Source of the DNA: a virus
Length of the DNA: 31,824 nucleotides
IMG/VR virus record: IMGVR_UViG_3300035438_000054
Location: 1 to 31,824 of that record
Strand: one strand, 5' to 3'
The notes under the pieces are model-generated. The model saw only the letters and a program-made list of their open reading frames with translations, made no database searches and had not been told where the DNA came from. Positions 9,147-16,295 of the stretch are shown one piece after another. Each line of letters opens with the position of its first letter. The first letter of the stretch is position 1. Made by a program: the position numbers and the translations under genes.

Positions 9147-10823
9147 ATGGCTACCATTTATGAATACAAAGGTGTGTCTTATGAGTTGCCTGATGGTTTG
9201 AGTCAAGATGATGCGTTGGCAAGAATTAAAAGTTCTTTGCAACCTGAACAGACTCAACCAGAAGCCAAAGCACCTTCCTCTGGTTTTATGATGGGTTTAA
9301 AAGACCCTATCACCGCAGGCGCACAGATGATTCCTCGTGCTTTAGGTGCAGTAGCCAGTTTAGGTGGAACTAAGCCTAATGCTTTGAGTGATATGCTTTA
9401 CAGAGAAGCAAAACGTGTAGATGAGATGGCTAAAGCTGAAGAGCAAAGTTATCAAGCACAGCGTGAAAAAGAAGGTGAATCTGGCTTTGATGTGGCTCGT
9501 TTGGGTGGCAATATCCTCAATCCCGCTAGTCTTGTGCCTGCGGCTCGTGTAGCTCAATTGGCTAGGGCTAGAGGTTTATCTAATGTTGGTCAAGCAGTGG
9601 CTGGCGGTGCTGTTGGCGGTGCTATGCAACCTGTTGTTGGTGAAGGCACATTTGAAGAGCAAAAGACTGAACAAGTTGTTTTAGGTGGAGTTACTGGCCC
9701 TATTGGTGAGAAGGTTGTTGCGGGTGCGGGTCGTGTTCTTAACCCATTAGTCTCCAAAGCAGAGCAAACAATGCGAAGCCTTGGCGTTACACCTACTACT
9801 GGTCAAACCCTTGGTGGACAATTTAAAACCATTGAAGAGTTTGCTCAGAACTTGCCTTTGATTGGCTCAAGTATTGAGAATGCTAGACAACGAGTCTTAT
9901 TTGATTTTAACAAAGGCGTAATCAACAAAGCACTACAGAAGGTTGATGACAAGTTGCCTGCTGAAGTTGTTGGTCGTGATGCCATTGCTTATGCTTCTGA
10001 TGAAGTATCTAAGAAATACGATGATGTTTTATCCAAAATGTCGTTTGATTTAGATTTTGCAACAACAAGCAATATTCTTGGTGCTTTGAGTAAATCTAAA
10101 AGTTTGTCTTCAGATCAACGACAGCAAGTTAGTGAAACATTAAATGACATTGTGTTTGGCAAGTTTTCTGGACAAAAGATTGATGGTCAGACCTACAAGG
10201 GTATTGAGTCTGATTTACGCAAGAAAGCAAGTAACTATGCCAACAGTGCTACTGCATCTGAGCGTGAGGTTGGAGACGCTTTAACTGAAGTCCTTGGTGC
10301 TATCAAGAAAGAACTTTACTTCCAGAATCCTAAACAAACATCTAAGTTGCGTAGGATTGATAGTGCTTATAGTGATTTGTCTGTCATCAATGTAGCTGCG
10401 GCTAATTCTGGTGCTGACAATGGTGTGTTTACGCCAAAACAGTTTTCTACTGCTGTTCGACAACAAGACCAGACAAGACGCAAAACATCGTTTGCCAAGG
10501 GTCGTGCTAAAGGACAGGAAATATCCGATGCGGCAGTTCAAGTTCTTGGCGACACTGCTAGATCAACCTTAGAGGGTCGTATTGCGGCTTCTGCTGTTGG
10601 TGGATTTGGATTGTTATCTCAGCCTCAAGTTGCTATTCCAGCGGTTGGTATTATTCCACCCGCCTATAGCCCTAGTGGACAGGCGGCAATTGATATGTTG
10701 TTGCGTCAACGTCCAGAATTACTACAGCGTGTAGGCGGTATGCTTTCTCAACAATCTGCCCCACTTGGATCAGTAATTGCACCAAGTGCTGTTGGACAGT
10801 ACAACCTATCTGAAAGAAGGTAA
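9147..10823 (+). CDS. DNA ejection / transfer-type virion protein
   Basis: 558 residues, starting two bases after the previous stop. The first 35 residues (YEYKGVSYELPDGLSQDDAL followed by ARIKSSL) match a short module found at the N-terminus of many virion proteins ('y.y.g..y.lP.g.s...a..~i'). Next come MGLKDPITAGAQMIPRALGAV and a Gly/Ala-rich hydrophobic part (AVAGGAVGGAMQPVVGE), then RSLGVTPTTGQTLGGQFKTIEE and helical segments with many charged residues. This order recalls phage 'DNA transfer protein' genes of podoviruses, which leave the capsid and cross the cell envelope. The stop overlaps the next ATG (TAATG). The assignment rests on layout and partial family memory. Confidence 0.65.
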   Translation: MATIYEYKGVSYELPDGLSQDDALARIKSSLQPEQTQPEAKAPSSGFMMGLKDPITAGAQMIPRALGAVASLGGTKPNALSDMLYREAKRVDEMAKAEEQSYQAQREKEGESGFDVARLGGNILNPASLVPAARVAQLARARGLSNVGQAVAGGAVGGAMQPVVGEGTFEEQKTEQVVLGGVTGPIGEKVVAGAGRVLNPLVSKAEQTMRSLGVTPTTGQTLGGQFKTIEEFAQNLPLIGSSIENARQRVLFDFNKGVINKALQKVDDKLPAEVVGRDAIAYASDEVSKKYDDVLSKMSFDLDFATTSNILGALSKSKSLSSDQRQQVSETLNDIVFGKFSGQKIDGQTYKGIESDLRKKASNYANSATASEREVGDALTEVLGAIKKELYFQNPKQTSKLRRIDSAYSDLSVINVAAANSGADNGVFTPKQFSTAVRQQDQTRRKTSFAKGRAKGQEISDAAVQVLGDTARSTLEGRIAASAVGGFGLLSQPQVAIPAVGIIPPAYSPSGQAAIDMLLRQRPELLQRVGGMLSQQSAPLGSVIAPSAVGQYNLSERR

Positions 10824-10915
10824 TGAAAGACGGACTGTTCGCTACTTCGGTGGCAGTCCTGATTCTTTTCTTTGTAATTTTTTGTAGTTATATTATTGTT
10901 TGGGCATTTCCGTGA
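10823..10915 (+). CDS. 30-residue membrane peptide
   Basis: ATG at 10823 shares its A with the stop of the ejection-type gene (TAATG); TGA lies at 10913-10915. The product is almost entirely one hydrophobic helix (VAVLILFFVIFCSYIIVWAF) after a charged MKDG. The stop overlaps the GTG of the next gene (GTGA). Spacing on both sides argues that it is translated. A small single-pass inner-membrane peptide; it could be a holin accessory or a membrane toxin-like early peptide, but nothing identifies it. Confidence 0.55.
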   Translation: MKDGLFATSVAVLILFFVIFCSYIIVWAFP

Positions 10916-11055
10916 TCGCCTTTCTCTTGGCGGCAACCATAGAGTACCGATGTATTAAATGGACTTGGACTGGTGATGTTTACAACCGAAGGGTTGTGTG
11001 CATTAAGTGGGAGAGAAAGAATGATTCCGTTAGACCCGTTGAGCGCCCTAAATAG
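10912..11055 (+). CDS. small conserved phage protein with membrane-type N-terminus
   Basis: 47 residues from GTG 10912, overlapping the upstream stop by GTGA. It has a short hydrophobic start (MIAFLLAATIEY) and a basic, Trp/Cys-containing body (CIKWTWTGDVYNRRVVCIKW), then a charged tail. I recall the core 'YRCI.WTWTGDVYNR.VVCIKW' from many other phages in a similar place, so this is a real gene although it overlaps the next one by 35 bases. Two cysteines about 16 residues apart could pair if exported. Function unknown; its neighbours are small membrane or coiled-coil proteins before the lysis cassette. Confidence 0.72.
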   Translation: MIAFLLAATIEYRCIKWTWTGDVYNRRVVCIKWERKNDSVRPVERPK

Positions 11056-11521
11056 CCTTCAAAGCGCTATTTCGATGGTGAAAAAGGCTAGTAAGGTAGC
11101 CAATGATTTAGGTTCTCTTGCCCCGATGATAGGCAAGATGTTTGATGCCAAAGGTGCTGCTACCAAGGCCTTAATTGAGTCAAAGAAGAACAAAGGCTCA
11201 AACATGGGTCAGGCTCTTCAGATTGAGATGGCTTTAGAGCAAGCTAGGGCATTCGAGGAAGAGTTAAAGATGCTCTTCATGACCACAGGTAAGGTTGACG
11301 TTTGGAACAAGATTAAAGCTCGTCAAGACCAGATGGACATTGACGATGCTAGAGAACTTAGGGCTTTAGAAAGAGCAGATAAGAAGGCTAAACAAGAAGA
11401 AGAAGAGATGCAAGAGTTAGCCATGATTATTGGCGGTGTGGCTTTTGTTTTGTTCCTGGTCGGAATTGGTATCTATGAACTCATGGAGTTTTGTGATACC
11501 ACTAAAAGGTGTGGTCGGTGA
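11021..11521 (+). CDS. coiled-coil protein with a C-terminal membrane segment
   Basis: 166 residues. I chose ATG 11021 (MIPLDPLSALNSLQSA), preceded by GGGAGAGAAAG, over an ATG 48 bases upstream that would overlap the previous gene further. Residues 5-45 form a helix-rich part (ISMVKKASKVANDLGSLAP); residues 50-125 are long charged helices (QIEMALEQARAFEEELKML, then a Lys/Glu/Asp-rich stretch); residues ~130-155 are one transmembrane helix (MIIGGVAFVLFLVGIGIYEL); a short Cys-containing tail follows. The family is familiar from many phages of proteobacteria as a conserved hypothetical. It could be a membrane-anchored virion or lysis-related factor. Its stop overlaps the next start (GTGA). Confidence 0.75.
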   Translation: MIPLDPLSALNSLQSAISMVKKASKVANDLGSLAPMIGKMFDAKGAATKALIESKKNKGSNMGQALQIEMALEQARAFEEELKMLFMTTGKVDVWNKIKARQDQMDIDDARELRALERADKKAKQEEEEMQELAMIIGGVAFVLFLVGIGIYELMEFCDTTKRCGR

Positions 11522-11673
11522 ATGAGTATCAGAAGACCTTTGACCTATGCCTCAAGATATTCGTTTACGGGTGTGTGGCGTTATGGTTTCTTGGCTTCTT
11601 AAAGTTCTTGCCTGATGATTTGTCGGACAAGATTGTTAATCTTCTACTTGGAAGGGTTGGGTTAGGGAAATGA
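11518..11673 (+). CDS. 51-residue single-pass membrane protein
   Basis: GTG at 11518 overlaps the preceding TGA; TGA at 11671-11673 overlaps the next ATG. The product has a short polar start (MNEYQKTFDLCL), a transmembrane helix (IFVYGCVALWFLGFLKFL) and an amphipathic end (PDDLSDKIVNLLLGRVGLG). Coupled starts on both sides support translation. No family name is known to me; it belongs to the string of tiny membrane-associated genes upstream of the holin-like gene. Confidence 0.62.
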   Translation: MNEYQKTFDLCLKIFVYGCVALWFLGFLKFLPDDLSDKIVNLLLGRVGLGK

Positions 11674-11840
11674 GAATTACCACTTACCAACAGAATGCTC
11701 AAATGTTGTCAGAGGCTCACCGAGTGATCCACCAACAGAATATGAAGCGTTTGGCAGAGCTAACCAGACAAGCTGAACAACAACAGAGAGTTCAAGAGAT
11801 TAAGACTCAATGGGCTAAGTCTGTGGACATCAAAGCATGA
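11670..11840 (+). CDS. 56-residue helical protein
   Basis: ATG at 11670 overlaps the upstream stop (ATGA), and TGA 11838-11840 overlaps the next ATG. The product is a Gln/Arg/Glu-rich helix (LSEAHRVIHQQNMKRLAELT, then RQAEQQQRVQEIKTQW) with no membrane segment, probably a coiled coil. Position and spacing are the evidence that it is a gene; no function can be assigned. Confidence 0.6.
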   Translation: MRITTYQQNAQMLSEAHRVIHQQNMKRLAELTRQAEQQQRVQEIKTQWAKSVDIKA

Positions 11841-12034
11841 GATATCTATTGATTTTTGTAGCTTTTATGCTACATGGCTGTGACGAAAAGTATCGCTATT
11901 TTTGTCAGAACCCAGATAACTTTCATGCCGAGCCTTGTCAAAAACCTAGATGCCAATTCACTCAGACTTGCCCTGAATACTTAGTAGCACCAATATTGGA
12001 GAAAAAGATTGACGAAGTTAAACCTAACAACTGA
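11837..12034 (+). CDS. small putative lipoprotein, cysteine-rich
   Basis: 65 residues. The hydrophobic start (MRYLLIFVAFMLHGC) resembles a lipoprotein signal with Cys15 as the modified residue, although His at -2 is unusual for a lipobox. The mature part is Cys-rich (CDEKYRYFCQNPDNF, then CQKPRCQFTQTCPEYL), so disulfides in the periplasm are likely. I recall the motif 'CDEKYRYFCQ.P..w....C..P.C..T.tCPEYL' from other phages near spanin genes. It starts inside the previous stop (ATGA) and overlaps the following holin-like gene by 26 bases. Possible roles are an envelope-modifying or superinfection-exclusion lipoprotein; neither is shown. Confidence 0.7.
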   Translation: MRYLLIFVAFMLHGCDEKYRYFCQNPDNFHAEPCQKPRCQFTQTCPEYLVAPILEKKIDEVKPNN

Positions 12035-12518
12035 AGAGATAGAAGTAAGAATTTGGGGGTTTGTTGTGGTTGCGGTCACACTTATCCTCATGTTTATTGT
12101 TGGTGCTTTGCTCTACTCAGTGACTTTTGTCACTCAGCCTATTAAAAGTATGGCTCCGATTGACCAAGCCTACACCAAGATGCTGAACGACATTGTTCTG
12201 CTGATCGTGGGCGGTATCGGTGGAGTTATTGGCAAACGGGCTATGTCTAGTGCTTCTAGAGCGTTTAATCCTCCAACGCAACCAATGTGTCAACCAATGG
12301 GCTATGGAGGCTCTCAGGGCGGTTTTAACTCGTCCTATGCACCTCCGCAATCTGCGTATGGTTTGCCTAGTCAACCTTTTGGTGCTATGCCTGTTTGGAA
12401 GAACCCTGAGTTGGATGAGAGTTGGACACCTGGCCCACCACCAACTACCCCTCCTGACCATTTAGAAGATGACCAAGAGCGTGAAGAATTAGCACAAGCT
12501 AGAAAAGAGGCTGAATAA
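12009..12518 (+). CDS. holin-like two-TM protein
   Basis: 169 residues from TTG 12009, which keeps the conserved-looking start KLNLTTEEIEVRIWGF; the first in-frame ATG is much further in. Transmembrane helices are visible at ~16-40 (VVVAVTLILMFIVGALLYSV) and ~62-76 (IVLLIVGGIGGVIG). The C-terminal half is polar, Pro/Gly/Gln-rich and acidic (PPPTTPPDHLEDDQEREE). Two TM helices directly upstream of Rz/Rz1 and the endolysin make it the best holin candidate, though no holin family was confirmed; the long polar tail is unusual. The stop overlaps the Rz start (TAATG). Confidence 0.6.
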   Translation: MTKLNLTTEEIEVRIWGFVVVAVTLILMFIVGALLYSVTFVTQPIKSMAPIDQAYTKMLNDIVLLIVGGIGGVIGKRAMSSASRAFNPPTQPMCQPMGYGGSQGGFNSSYAPPQSAYGLPSQPFGAMPVWKNPELDESWTPGPPPTTPPDHLEDDQEREELAQARKEAE

Positions 12519-13015
12519 TGTTCGGAATACCACTGCCTTATCTATTGTTAGGCTTATCAATTGCCCTTTTTGGTACATATCGAGGTGGATACCATTACGG
12601 ATGGGCAGATCGAGACCATGACATGAAGATTGCCATTGCCAAAAAGAATGATGAAGCTCGTCTAATCGAGCAAAACATGGGTGAGAAACTTAATCAACAA
12701 TCTTTGAAACTACAGGAAGCTAATGATGCTATCAACAAGAAAACTACTGCCCTTGCTGTTGCCAATCGTGCTGGCAAGTTGCGCCTCTGCCCCCCAAGTA
12801 ACGTACAAACCACCACAAATACCTCCTTTGCCAGCGCAGATTCAAAAGCAACCAGTGAACCTGACAGACCGACTAATGAACCTTCTGATGCCGAAAGAGC
12901 AACAATCGATGCCATCGCAGAAATAGTTGCCCAAGGGGATAAGAATACTGTTGCTTTGAACGCTTGCGTAGACTCGTATAACCAGATGAGAGACCTGTTG
13001 AATGATAAACGCTGA
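12518..13015 (+). CDS. Rz: inner-membrane spanin (Rz-like)
   Basis: 165 residues with an N-terminal transmembrane anchor (LPYLLLGLSIALFGTYRGGY), then a long charged helix (KIAIAKKNDEARLIEQNMGE, LQEANDAINKKTTALAVA) and a Thr/Ser/Pro-rich part. The end has ERATIDAIAEIVAQGDKNTV and a single Cys (LNACVDSYNQMRDLLNDKR), as in many Rz proteins. Rz spans the periplasm and pairs with the outer-membrane Rz1 to fuse the two membranes in the last step of lysis. A +1-frame Rz1 lies wholly inside this gene, the lambda-like arrangement. The gene overlaps the endolysin start by 14 bases. Confidence 0.85.
   Translation: MFGIPLPYLLLGLSIALFGTYRGGYHYGWADRDHDMKIAIAKKNDEARLIEQNMGEKLNQQSLKLQEANDAINKKTTALAVANRAGKLRLCPPSNVQTTTNTSFASADSKATSEPDRPTNEPSDAERATIDAIAEIVAQGDKNTVALNACVDSYNQMRDLLNDKR
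12723..12926 (+). CDS. Rz1: outer-membrane spanin lipoprotein (Rz1-like), nested in Rz
   Basis: 67 residues in the frame one base after Rz. It has an N-terminal signal (MMLSTRKLLPLLLPIVLASC) with lipobox LASC and modified Cys20 (Cys19 if the second ATG is used), followed by the proline-rich stretch typical of Rz1 (YKPPQIPPLPAQIQKQP). After lipidation it would sit in the inner leaflet of the outer membrane and bind Rz. The embedded location, lipobox and proline content together make this a confident call. It ends 89 bases before Rz ends. Confidence 0.88.
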   Translation: MMLSTRKLLPLLLPIVLASCASAPQVTYKPPQIPPLPAQIQKQPVNLTDRLMNLLMPKEQQSMPSQK

Positions 13016-13598
13016 ACAACTTAAACAACTTCACATTGGTGCGGAGTGGGTAGATGCCCTGAATGCCACTTTTGAGCGTTTTGACATTATGAATCCGCTA
13101 AGAAAGGCGGCTTTCATTGGTCAATGTGGGCATGAATGTGGGAACTTTAGGATTCTTGAAGAGAATTTGAACTATCGTGCAGAGGCTTTGCAGAAGTTAT
13201 GGCCCAAAAGGTTTGATGCTGCCAAGGCACAGATGTGCGCTAGAAACCCTAAGTTGATTGCCAATACTGTTTACTCGAATCGTATGGGCAACAGGGATGA
13301 GGCTTCTGGTGATGGGTGGCGTTTCAAGGGAAGAGGATGTATCCAATTGACAGGCCACGCAAACTATTTCCATGCAGGTCAGGCTCTAGGGGTTGATTTT
13401 GTGATGCAACCTGAATTGGTAGCTACTCCTATGTATGCGGCTCTCACTGCGGGTTGGTTTTGGGATGTCCAAAAGCTAAACCAATATGCTGATTCCAAAG
13501 ATTACAAAACTTTAACAAAGAAGATAAATGGCGGTTTTATAGGGCTAGAAGACCGCATCAAGCACATAAACCATGCGCTTGAAGTGTTGGCATCTTAA
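13002..13598 (+). CDS. GH19-family endolysin
   Basis: 198 residues. Glycoside hydrolase family 19 (chitinase/lysozyme-like) features: FIGQCGHECGNFRILEENLN with candidate catalytic Glu45 and a second Glu at 53/54, NYRAEALQKLWPKRF, NTVYSNRMGNRDE, and the signature GDGWRFKGRGCIQLTGHANY. Length fits single-domain phage lysozymes of this family. It would cleave the glycan strands of peptidoglycan. There is no signal peptide or SAR helix, so export should need a holin, consistent with the holin-like gene upstream. It overlaps Rz by 14 bases; Cys replaces the more usual Ser after Glu45. Confidence 0.92.
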   Translation: MINAEQLKQLHIGAEWVDALNATFERFDIMNPLRKAAFIGQCGHECGNFRILEENLNYRAEALQKLWPKRFDAAKAQMCARNPKLIANTVYSNRMGNRDEASGDGWRFKGRGCIQLTGHANYFHAGQALGVDFVMQPELVATPMYAALTAGWFWDVQKLNQYADSKDYKTLTKKINGGFIGLEDRIKHINHALEVLAS

Positions 13599-13633
13599 AT
13601 TAAATTGTCATAAATACTGTATAAGGTGTTGAA

Positions 13634-14008
13634 ATGCCTAACATTCCTACACCAGAAGATGCAAAACTGTTCGCACAAAGTGTCAGAAAGTGGCAACAAG
13701 TGCTTAGTCTTGGGGATTGGAGAATAGAAAAGGGAAGTAAACCTGCCAAGCAAGCAATGGCTTCTGTTGAGTTTACGCCTAACGCTAGATTGGCTGTGTA
13801 TCGCATAGGAGACTTTGGGGCTGAAAAGATAACTCCAGAGAGCTTAGATAGGACTGCTTTGCATGAGTTGTTGCATATCTTTCTGCACGATCTGATGGTT
13901 GTTGCTCAAGACCCTAAGTCCTCTGATGACGATAGGGAAATGCAGGAGCACCGCATAATCAATTTGCTAGAAAAGTTACTTTCTAAGGATTCAAATGGCG
14001 GCTGTTAA
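13634..14008 (+). CDS. small HExxH putative metallopeptidase
   Basis: 124 residues, starting after AAGGTGTTGAA. Residues 77-81 are HELLH within ALHELLHIFLHDLM, a zinc-metallopeptidase signature, with a further acidic/His segment (REMQEHRIINLLEKLL) that could give the third ligand (Glu/His). The N-terminal part (WQQVLSLGDWRIEKG...ARLAVYRIG) resembles small phage proteins that pair an 'lgL.dW.i.v' start with HEl.H. No signal peptide is present, so it acts in the cytoplasm. It overlaps the downstream phosphoesterase gene by 14 bases, implying co-expression. Substrate unknown; a host-takeover or virion-processing role would be guesswork. Confidence 0.7.
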   Translation: MPNIPTPEDAKLFAQSVRKWQQVLSLGDWRIEKGSKPAKQAMASVEFTPNARLAVYRIGDFGAEKITPESLDRTALHELLHIFLHDLMVVAQDPKSSDDDREMQEHRIINLLEKLLSKDSNGGC

Positions 14009-14981
14009 TCATAGTGAGGCTTGTTCCGATGAGGAGTTTATTGCTCTTTGGGACAAACACCAGTCTGCTGAAAAACTAGCAAAGATACTTGGTGTCAATA
14101 TAAGAAATATCCATTCAAGAAGACGCAACATGGAGAAGTTTCATAACATCAAGTTAAATGCTTCTAACCATAGAGGTGCTTTGTATGATGCTAGGAAACA
14201 GTCGTTTTCTCCATTAAAACAGATTGACCTTGGCATACTGGATGGGACTGTGATTGTGTTCTCAGATGCCCACTTCATTGGACAACGTACAACAGCGTTT
14301 AAAGGGCTTCTATGGGCTATACAAGAGTTCAAACCAAAGGCAGTAATATGTAACGGGGATGCGTTTGATGGAGCGTCTATATCGAGGCACGATGTAACTG
14401 ACCAACCTCAGACTTCTGTCATTCAAGAGTTAAAAGCTACGCAATTTGCGTTGGAAGAGATTGAGGAAACCGCTAAAGAAGCTCGTCACAATGTAAAGCT
14501 AGTGTTTACATGGGGCAACCATGATATTCGGTTTGGGAATCGTTTAGCGCAACACGCACCACAATTTAAAGAAGTGTTTGGATTCAAGTTGACAGACCAT
14601 ATCCCAAATTGGGACTTCTGTTGGGCAGTATGGCCTACTTCTAAAGTGATTGTTAAGCACAGATATAAGAATGGTGTTCACGCTGCCCACAACAACACTG
14701 TCAATGCGGGTGTGTCCATCATCACAGGACATCTACATTCTTTGAAAGTAACACCTTTTTCTGACTACAACGGGAATCGTTTTGGTGTTGATACGGGTAC
14801 TTTGGCTGAAACAGATGGCCCACAATTTACTTATGCTGAGATAAACCCAAGCAACCACAGATCGGGGTTTGCAGTGTTAAACTTCTTCAATGGTCAGCTT
14901 TTATGGCCTGAACTCGTCCATCGTTTTAGTGAAGACCATATTGAATTCAGGGGCGAGGTAATTGATGTAGGTGCATTTTGA
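13995..14981 (+). CDS. calcineurin-like metallophosphoesterase with HTH-like N-terminus
   Basis: 328 residues. The metal-binding motifs of the calcineurin-like family are in order: DAH (Asp91, His93), GD (Asp122), GNHD (residues 174-177), a His-containing segment (GVHAAHNN, ~228-234) and GHLH (245-248). Residues ~10-55 (EEFIALWDKHQSAEKLAKIL, then NIRNIHSRRRNME) look like a helix-turn-helix of the kind used to bind DNA. Many aquatic phages carry such genes; substrates may be cyclic nucleotides, nucleic-acid ends or phosphoproteins. AAGGA precedes the ATG. The stop overlaps the TTG of the next gene. Confidence 0.85.
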   Translation: MAAVNHSEACSDEEFIALWDKHQSAEKLAKILGVNIRNIHSRRRNMEKFHNIKLNASNHRGALYDARKQSFSPLKQIDLGILDGTVIVFSDAHFIGQRTTAFKGLLWAIQEFKPKAVICNGDAFDGASISRHDVTDQPQTSVIQELKATQFALEEIEETAKEARHNVKLVFTWGNHDIRFGNRLAQHAPQFKEVFGFKLTDHIPNWDFCWAVWPTSKVIVKHRYKNGVHAAHNNTVNAGVSIITGHLHSLKVTPFSDYNGNRFGVDTGTLAETDGPQFTYAEINPSNHRSGFAVLNFFNGQLLWPELVHRFSEDHIEFRGEVIDVGAF

Positions 14982-15121
14982 GTGCCTGGTTGATTGCTTT
15001 GACAGGCTTAATCTACGCTTACATTGCGGGTGAACAGTTTATGAAGGGTAACCCACACATGGCAATTGTTTATGCGGGTTACGCTGCTTCAAACGTAGGA
15101 CTTTACCTATTAGCAAAGTAG
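14978..15121 (+). CDS. 47-residue membrane protein
   Basis: TTG at 14978 overlaps the phosphoesterase stop (TTGA); TAG at 15119-15121. The product has two hydrophobic segments (LIALTGLIYAYIAGEQF and MAIVYAGYAASNVGLYLLA) separated by MKGNPH. I recall small phage proteins of the same two-helix design ('L.a.tGliY.yi....l.kGn...ai.~.gYa.sNvgl~~'), so the non-ATG start looks right. It is the last gene of block A, and its stop codon lies in the terminator hairpin. Function unknown. Confidence 0.65.
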   Translation: MSAWLIALTGLIYAYIAGEQFMKGNPHMAIVYAGYAASNVGLYLLAK

Positions 15122-15140
15122 CTTATAAGCTACAGTTTTT
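15118..15140. terminator. bidirectional terminator between convergent blocks
   Basis: A perfect 16-base palindrome (GTAGCTTATAAGCTAC, 15118-15133) can form a 6-base stem with a TATA loop, followed on the + strand by AGTTTTTG. It contains the TAG of the + strand gene and the TAA of the - strand gene, whose ends are one base apart, so it would stop both transcripts. On the - strand the following T-run is short (TTTG), so it works best for the + strand. Confidence 0.65.
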
Positions 15141-15563
15141 GCTCCTTAGTTTGGCTTCTATGGCTTGGGCAATATTGACTGCTCGTAATCCTGCGACCAT
15201 ATAGGCATTGCCGTTGTCAACCATGACTGAATTTGTTTTAAACGCATGTTCAATCTCCTCATCCGTCAGCCCAACCCATGTGCGCTGTGGTTGAATCTTG
15301 TGTCCTTCTGAAGCGCACACGCCTACCCGCAAACAATTACCAGTGCGTACCTTTGGTTGCTCTGGCTCATAGTCCAACCCCAACTCTCTGGCGTTCTCTG
15401 CCATCTTGTCGAGGGCTTCGTTGGCTAAGGCTTCTTTGATGGCGGTGATAGCTAATTCAATTTCTGGCAAATGTGTCTTTCCTTTCGGGATGTAGTAGCC
15501 GTCAACGCAACTGTTTGCCACTTCCAACGCCTCCAATGCCAAATTCAATGCTTCTTTAGTCAT
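15123..15563 (-). CDS. conserved hypothetical phage protein
   Basis: 146 residues. The N-terminus (MTKEALNLALEALEVANSC) and the internal TWVGLTDEEIEHAF are recurrent modules in phages of proteobacteria, where the 'al..ALeAle' helix and the 'W.gLtdeEi' motif appear in many otherwise different small early proteins. In between is a helical AITAIKEALANEALDKMAEN. It is the last gene of the - strand block B, with the start overlapping the upstream stop by four bases. No catalytic motif is visible. Function unknown; the modular helices suggest protein-protein contact. Confidence 0.7.
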   Translation of the reverse strand: MTKEALNLALEALEVANSCVDGYYIPKGKTHLPEIELAITAIKEALANEALDKMAENARELGLDYEPEQPKVRTGNCLRVGVCASEGHKIQPQRTWVGLTDEEIEHAFKTNSVMVDNGNAYMVAGLRAVNIAQAIEAKLRSKNCSL

Positions 15564-15790
15564 TGCTTCATCCCCCTGACAAAAGCAGCAAAACTATGTG
15601 CTGTGTCACCAAAAGGCATCTTGTCAAACTCTAAAGCCACTTCCTCAAGAACTTGGTTTCTCTGTGAAGGTGAGACATAGGTATCAAAGTGGTATGGCTG
15701 ACCTTGTATTTCTTGTCCTAATCGTTGAACTTCGTACATAGCGTTTTCTCGTTTTATTCTGTCAAACTCATCATCTTCATCTGTTTTCAT
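15560..15790 (-). CDS. conserved hypothetical phage protein
   Basis: 76 residues, acidic at the start (MKTDEDDEFDRIKRENAMY), then QPYHFDTYVSPSQRNQVLEE and a C-terminal FGDTAHSFAAFVRGMKQ. I recall 'F..fG.Dt.~sfa.fir.mk' endings in small phage proteins located in early regions. It overlaps its neighbours on both sides by four bases (ATGA junctions), so it is part of the translationally coupled block B. No known domain. Confidence 0.68.
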   Translation of the reverse strand: MKTDEDDEFDRIKRENAMYEVQRLGQEIQGQPYHFDTYVSPSQRNQVLEEVALEFDKMPFGDTAHSFAAFVRGMKQ

Positions 15791-15972
15791 CTAACCCTCC
15801 TTAGTGGAAACTCTTGAGGCTTCTCAGGTGGTGGTGGCAACATCTTCTCTGAAGGTGGAGTCCATCCATGCTTTCTCCATAGTGCCTGGACATCCGATCC
15901 TGATTCCCACTTGAAGTCTTCTGTTGGCACTGAAGGGTAGCTAATCTTGGAATGCGGTGGTAGTTCAATCAT
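15787..15972 (-). CDS. proline-rich small hypothetical protein
   Basis: 61 residues. The start is set at ATG 15972 (MIELPPHSKISYP), where ATGA overlaps the upstream stop; a GTG three codons earlier is possible. The body has EDFKWESGSDVQALWRKHGW, then TPPSEKMLPPPPEKP. The pattern 'f.W..g.dVQa.wRk.GWtPPSE' is recurrent in phage proteins of this kind. It looks like a short peptide-like adaptor without a folded domain of known type. Confidence 0.65.
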   Translation of the reverse strand: MIELPPHSKISYPSVPTEDFKWESGSDVQALWRKHGWTPPSEKMLPPPPEKPQEFPLRRVR

Positions 15973-16277
15973 GCTGACCACTCCCTTTCGTTGCGTCCTG
16001 AGTTGGACTTAACTGTCTTACCAGTAAGATGGATAAGACCAATCTTCTGCATCTCGTTTAAACGCCTTGCAACCTGATTGTTCTCTAGTTTGGTCAGAGA
16101 TGAGATGCCATCCTTTCCAAGCGCACCATAGGCCTGTAAACACTCCAGAATGATGTCATAGTGTTTGTTGACTACTGGCTTGATTGACTCTGCTGCTTCA
16201 AACGAAGTGAGAGGGTCTGTAGTCCTAACTCGTGGAAAGTTAGGAAATATCCTATCGAAAGCACTTTTAATATCCAT
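15969..16277 (-). CDS. winged-helix DNA-binding protein (probable)
   Basis: 102 residues. Residues ~22-95 read as a winged helix: TSFEAAESIKPVVNKHYDII, LECLQAYGALGKDGISSLTK, NNQVARRLNEMQKIGLIHLT, then a Lys/Arg-rich wing (GKTVKSNSGRNEREW). The 'dp.TS..AA.......~~..Il..L...g..g.~...ia........v.rRl.eL...Gli' pattern is common in phage early genes. It could regulate early transcription or assist replication. It has a strong ribosome-binding site (AATAGGAGTCAATA before ATG) and a potential hairpin leader upstream. Start at 16277 is the only good one. Confidence 0.75.
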   Translation of the reverse strand: MDIKSAFDRIFPNFPRVRTTDPLTSFEAAESIKPVVNKHYDIILECLQAYGALGKDGISSLTKLENNQVARRLNEMQKIGLIHLTGKTVKSNSGRNEREWSA

Positions 16278-16295
16278 TATTGACTCCTATTGGGT

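Noticed and set aside
12117-12461. 114-codon - strand frame across the holin-like gene
   Set aside because: Arg/Trp-rich shadow of the Pro/Gln-rich + strand tail with no initiation signal.
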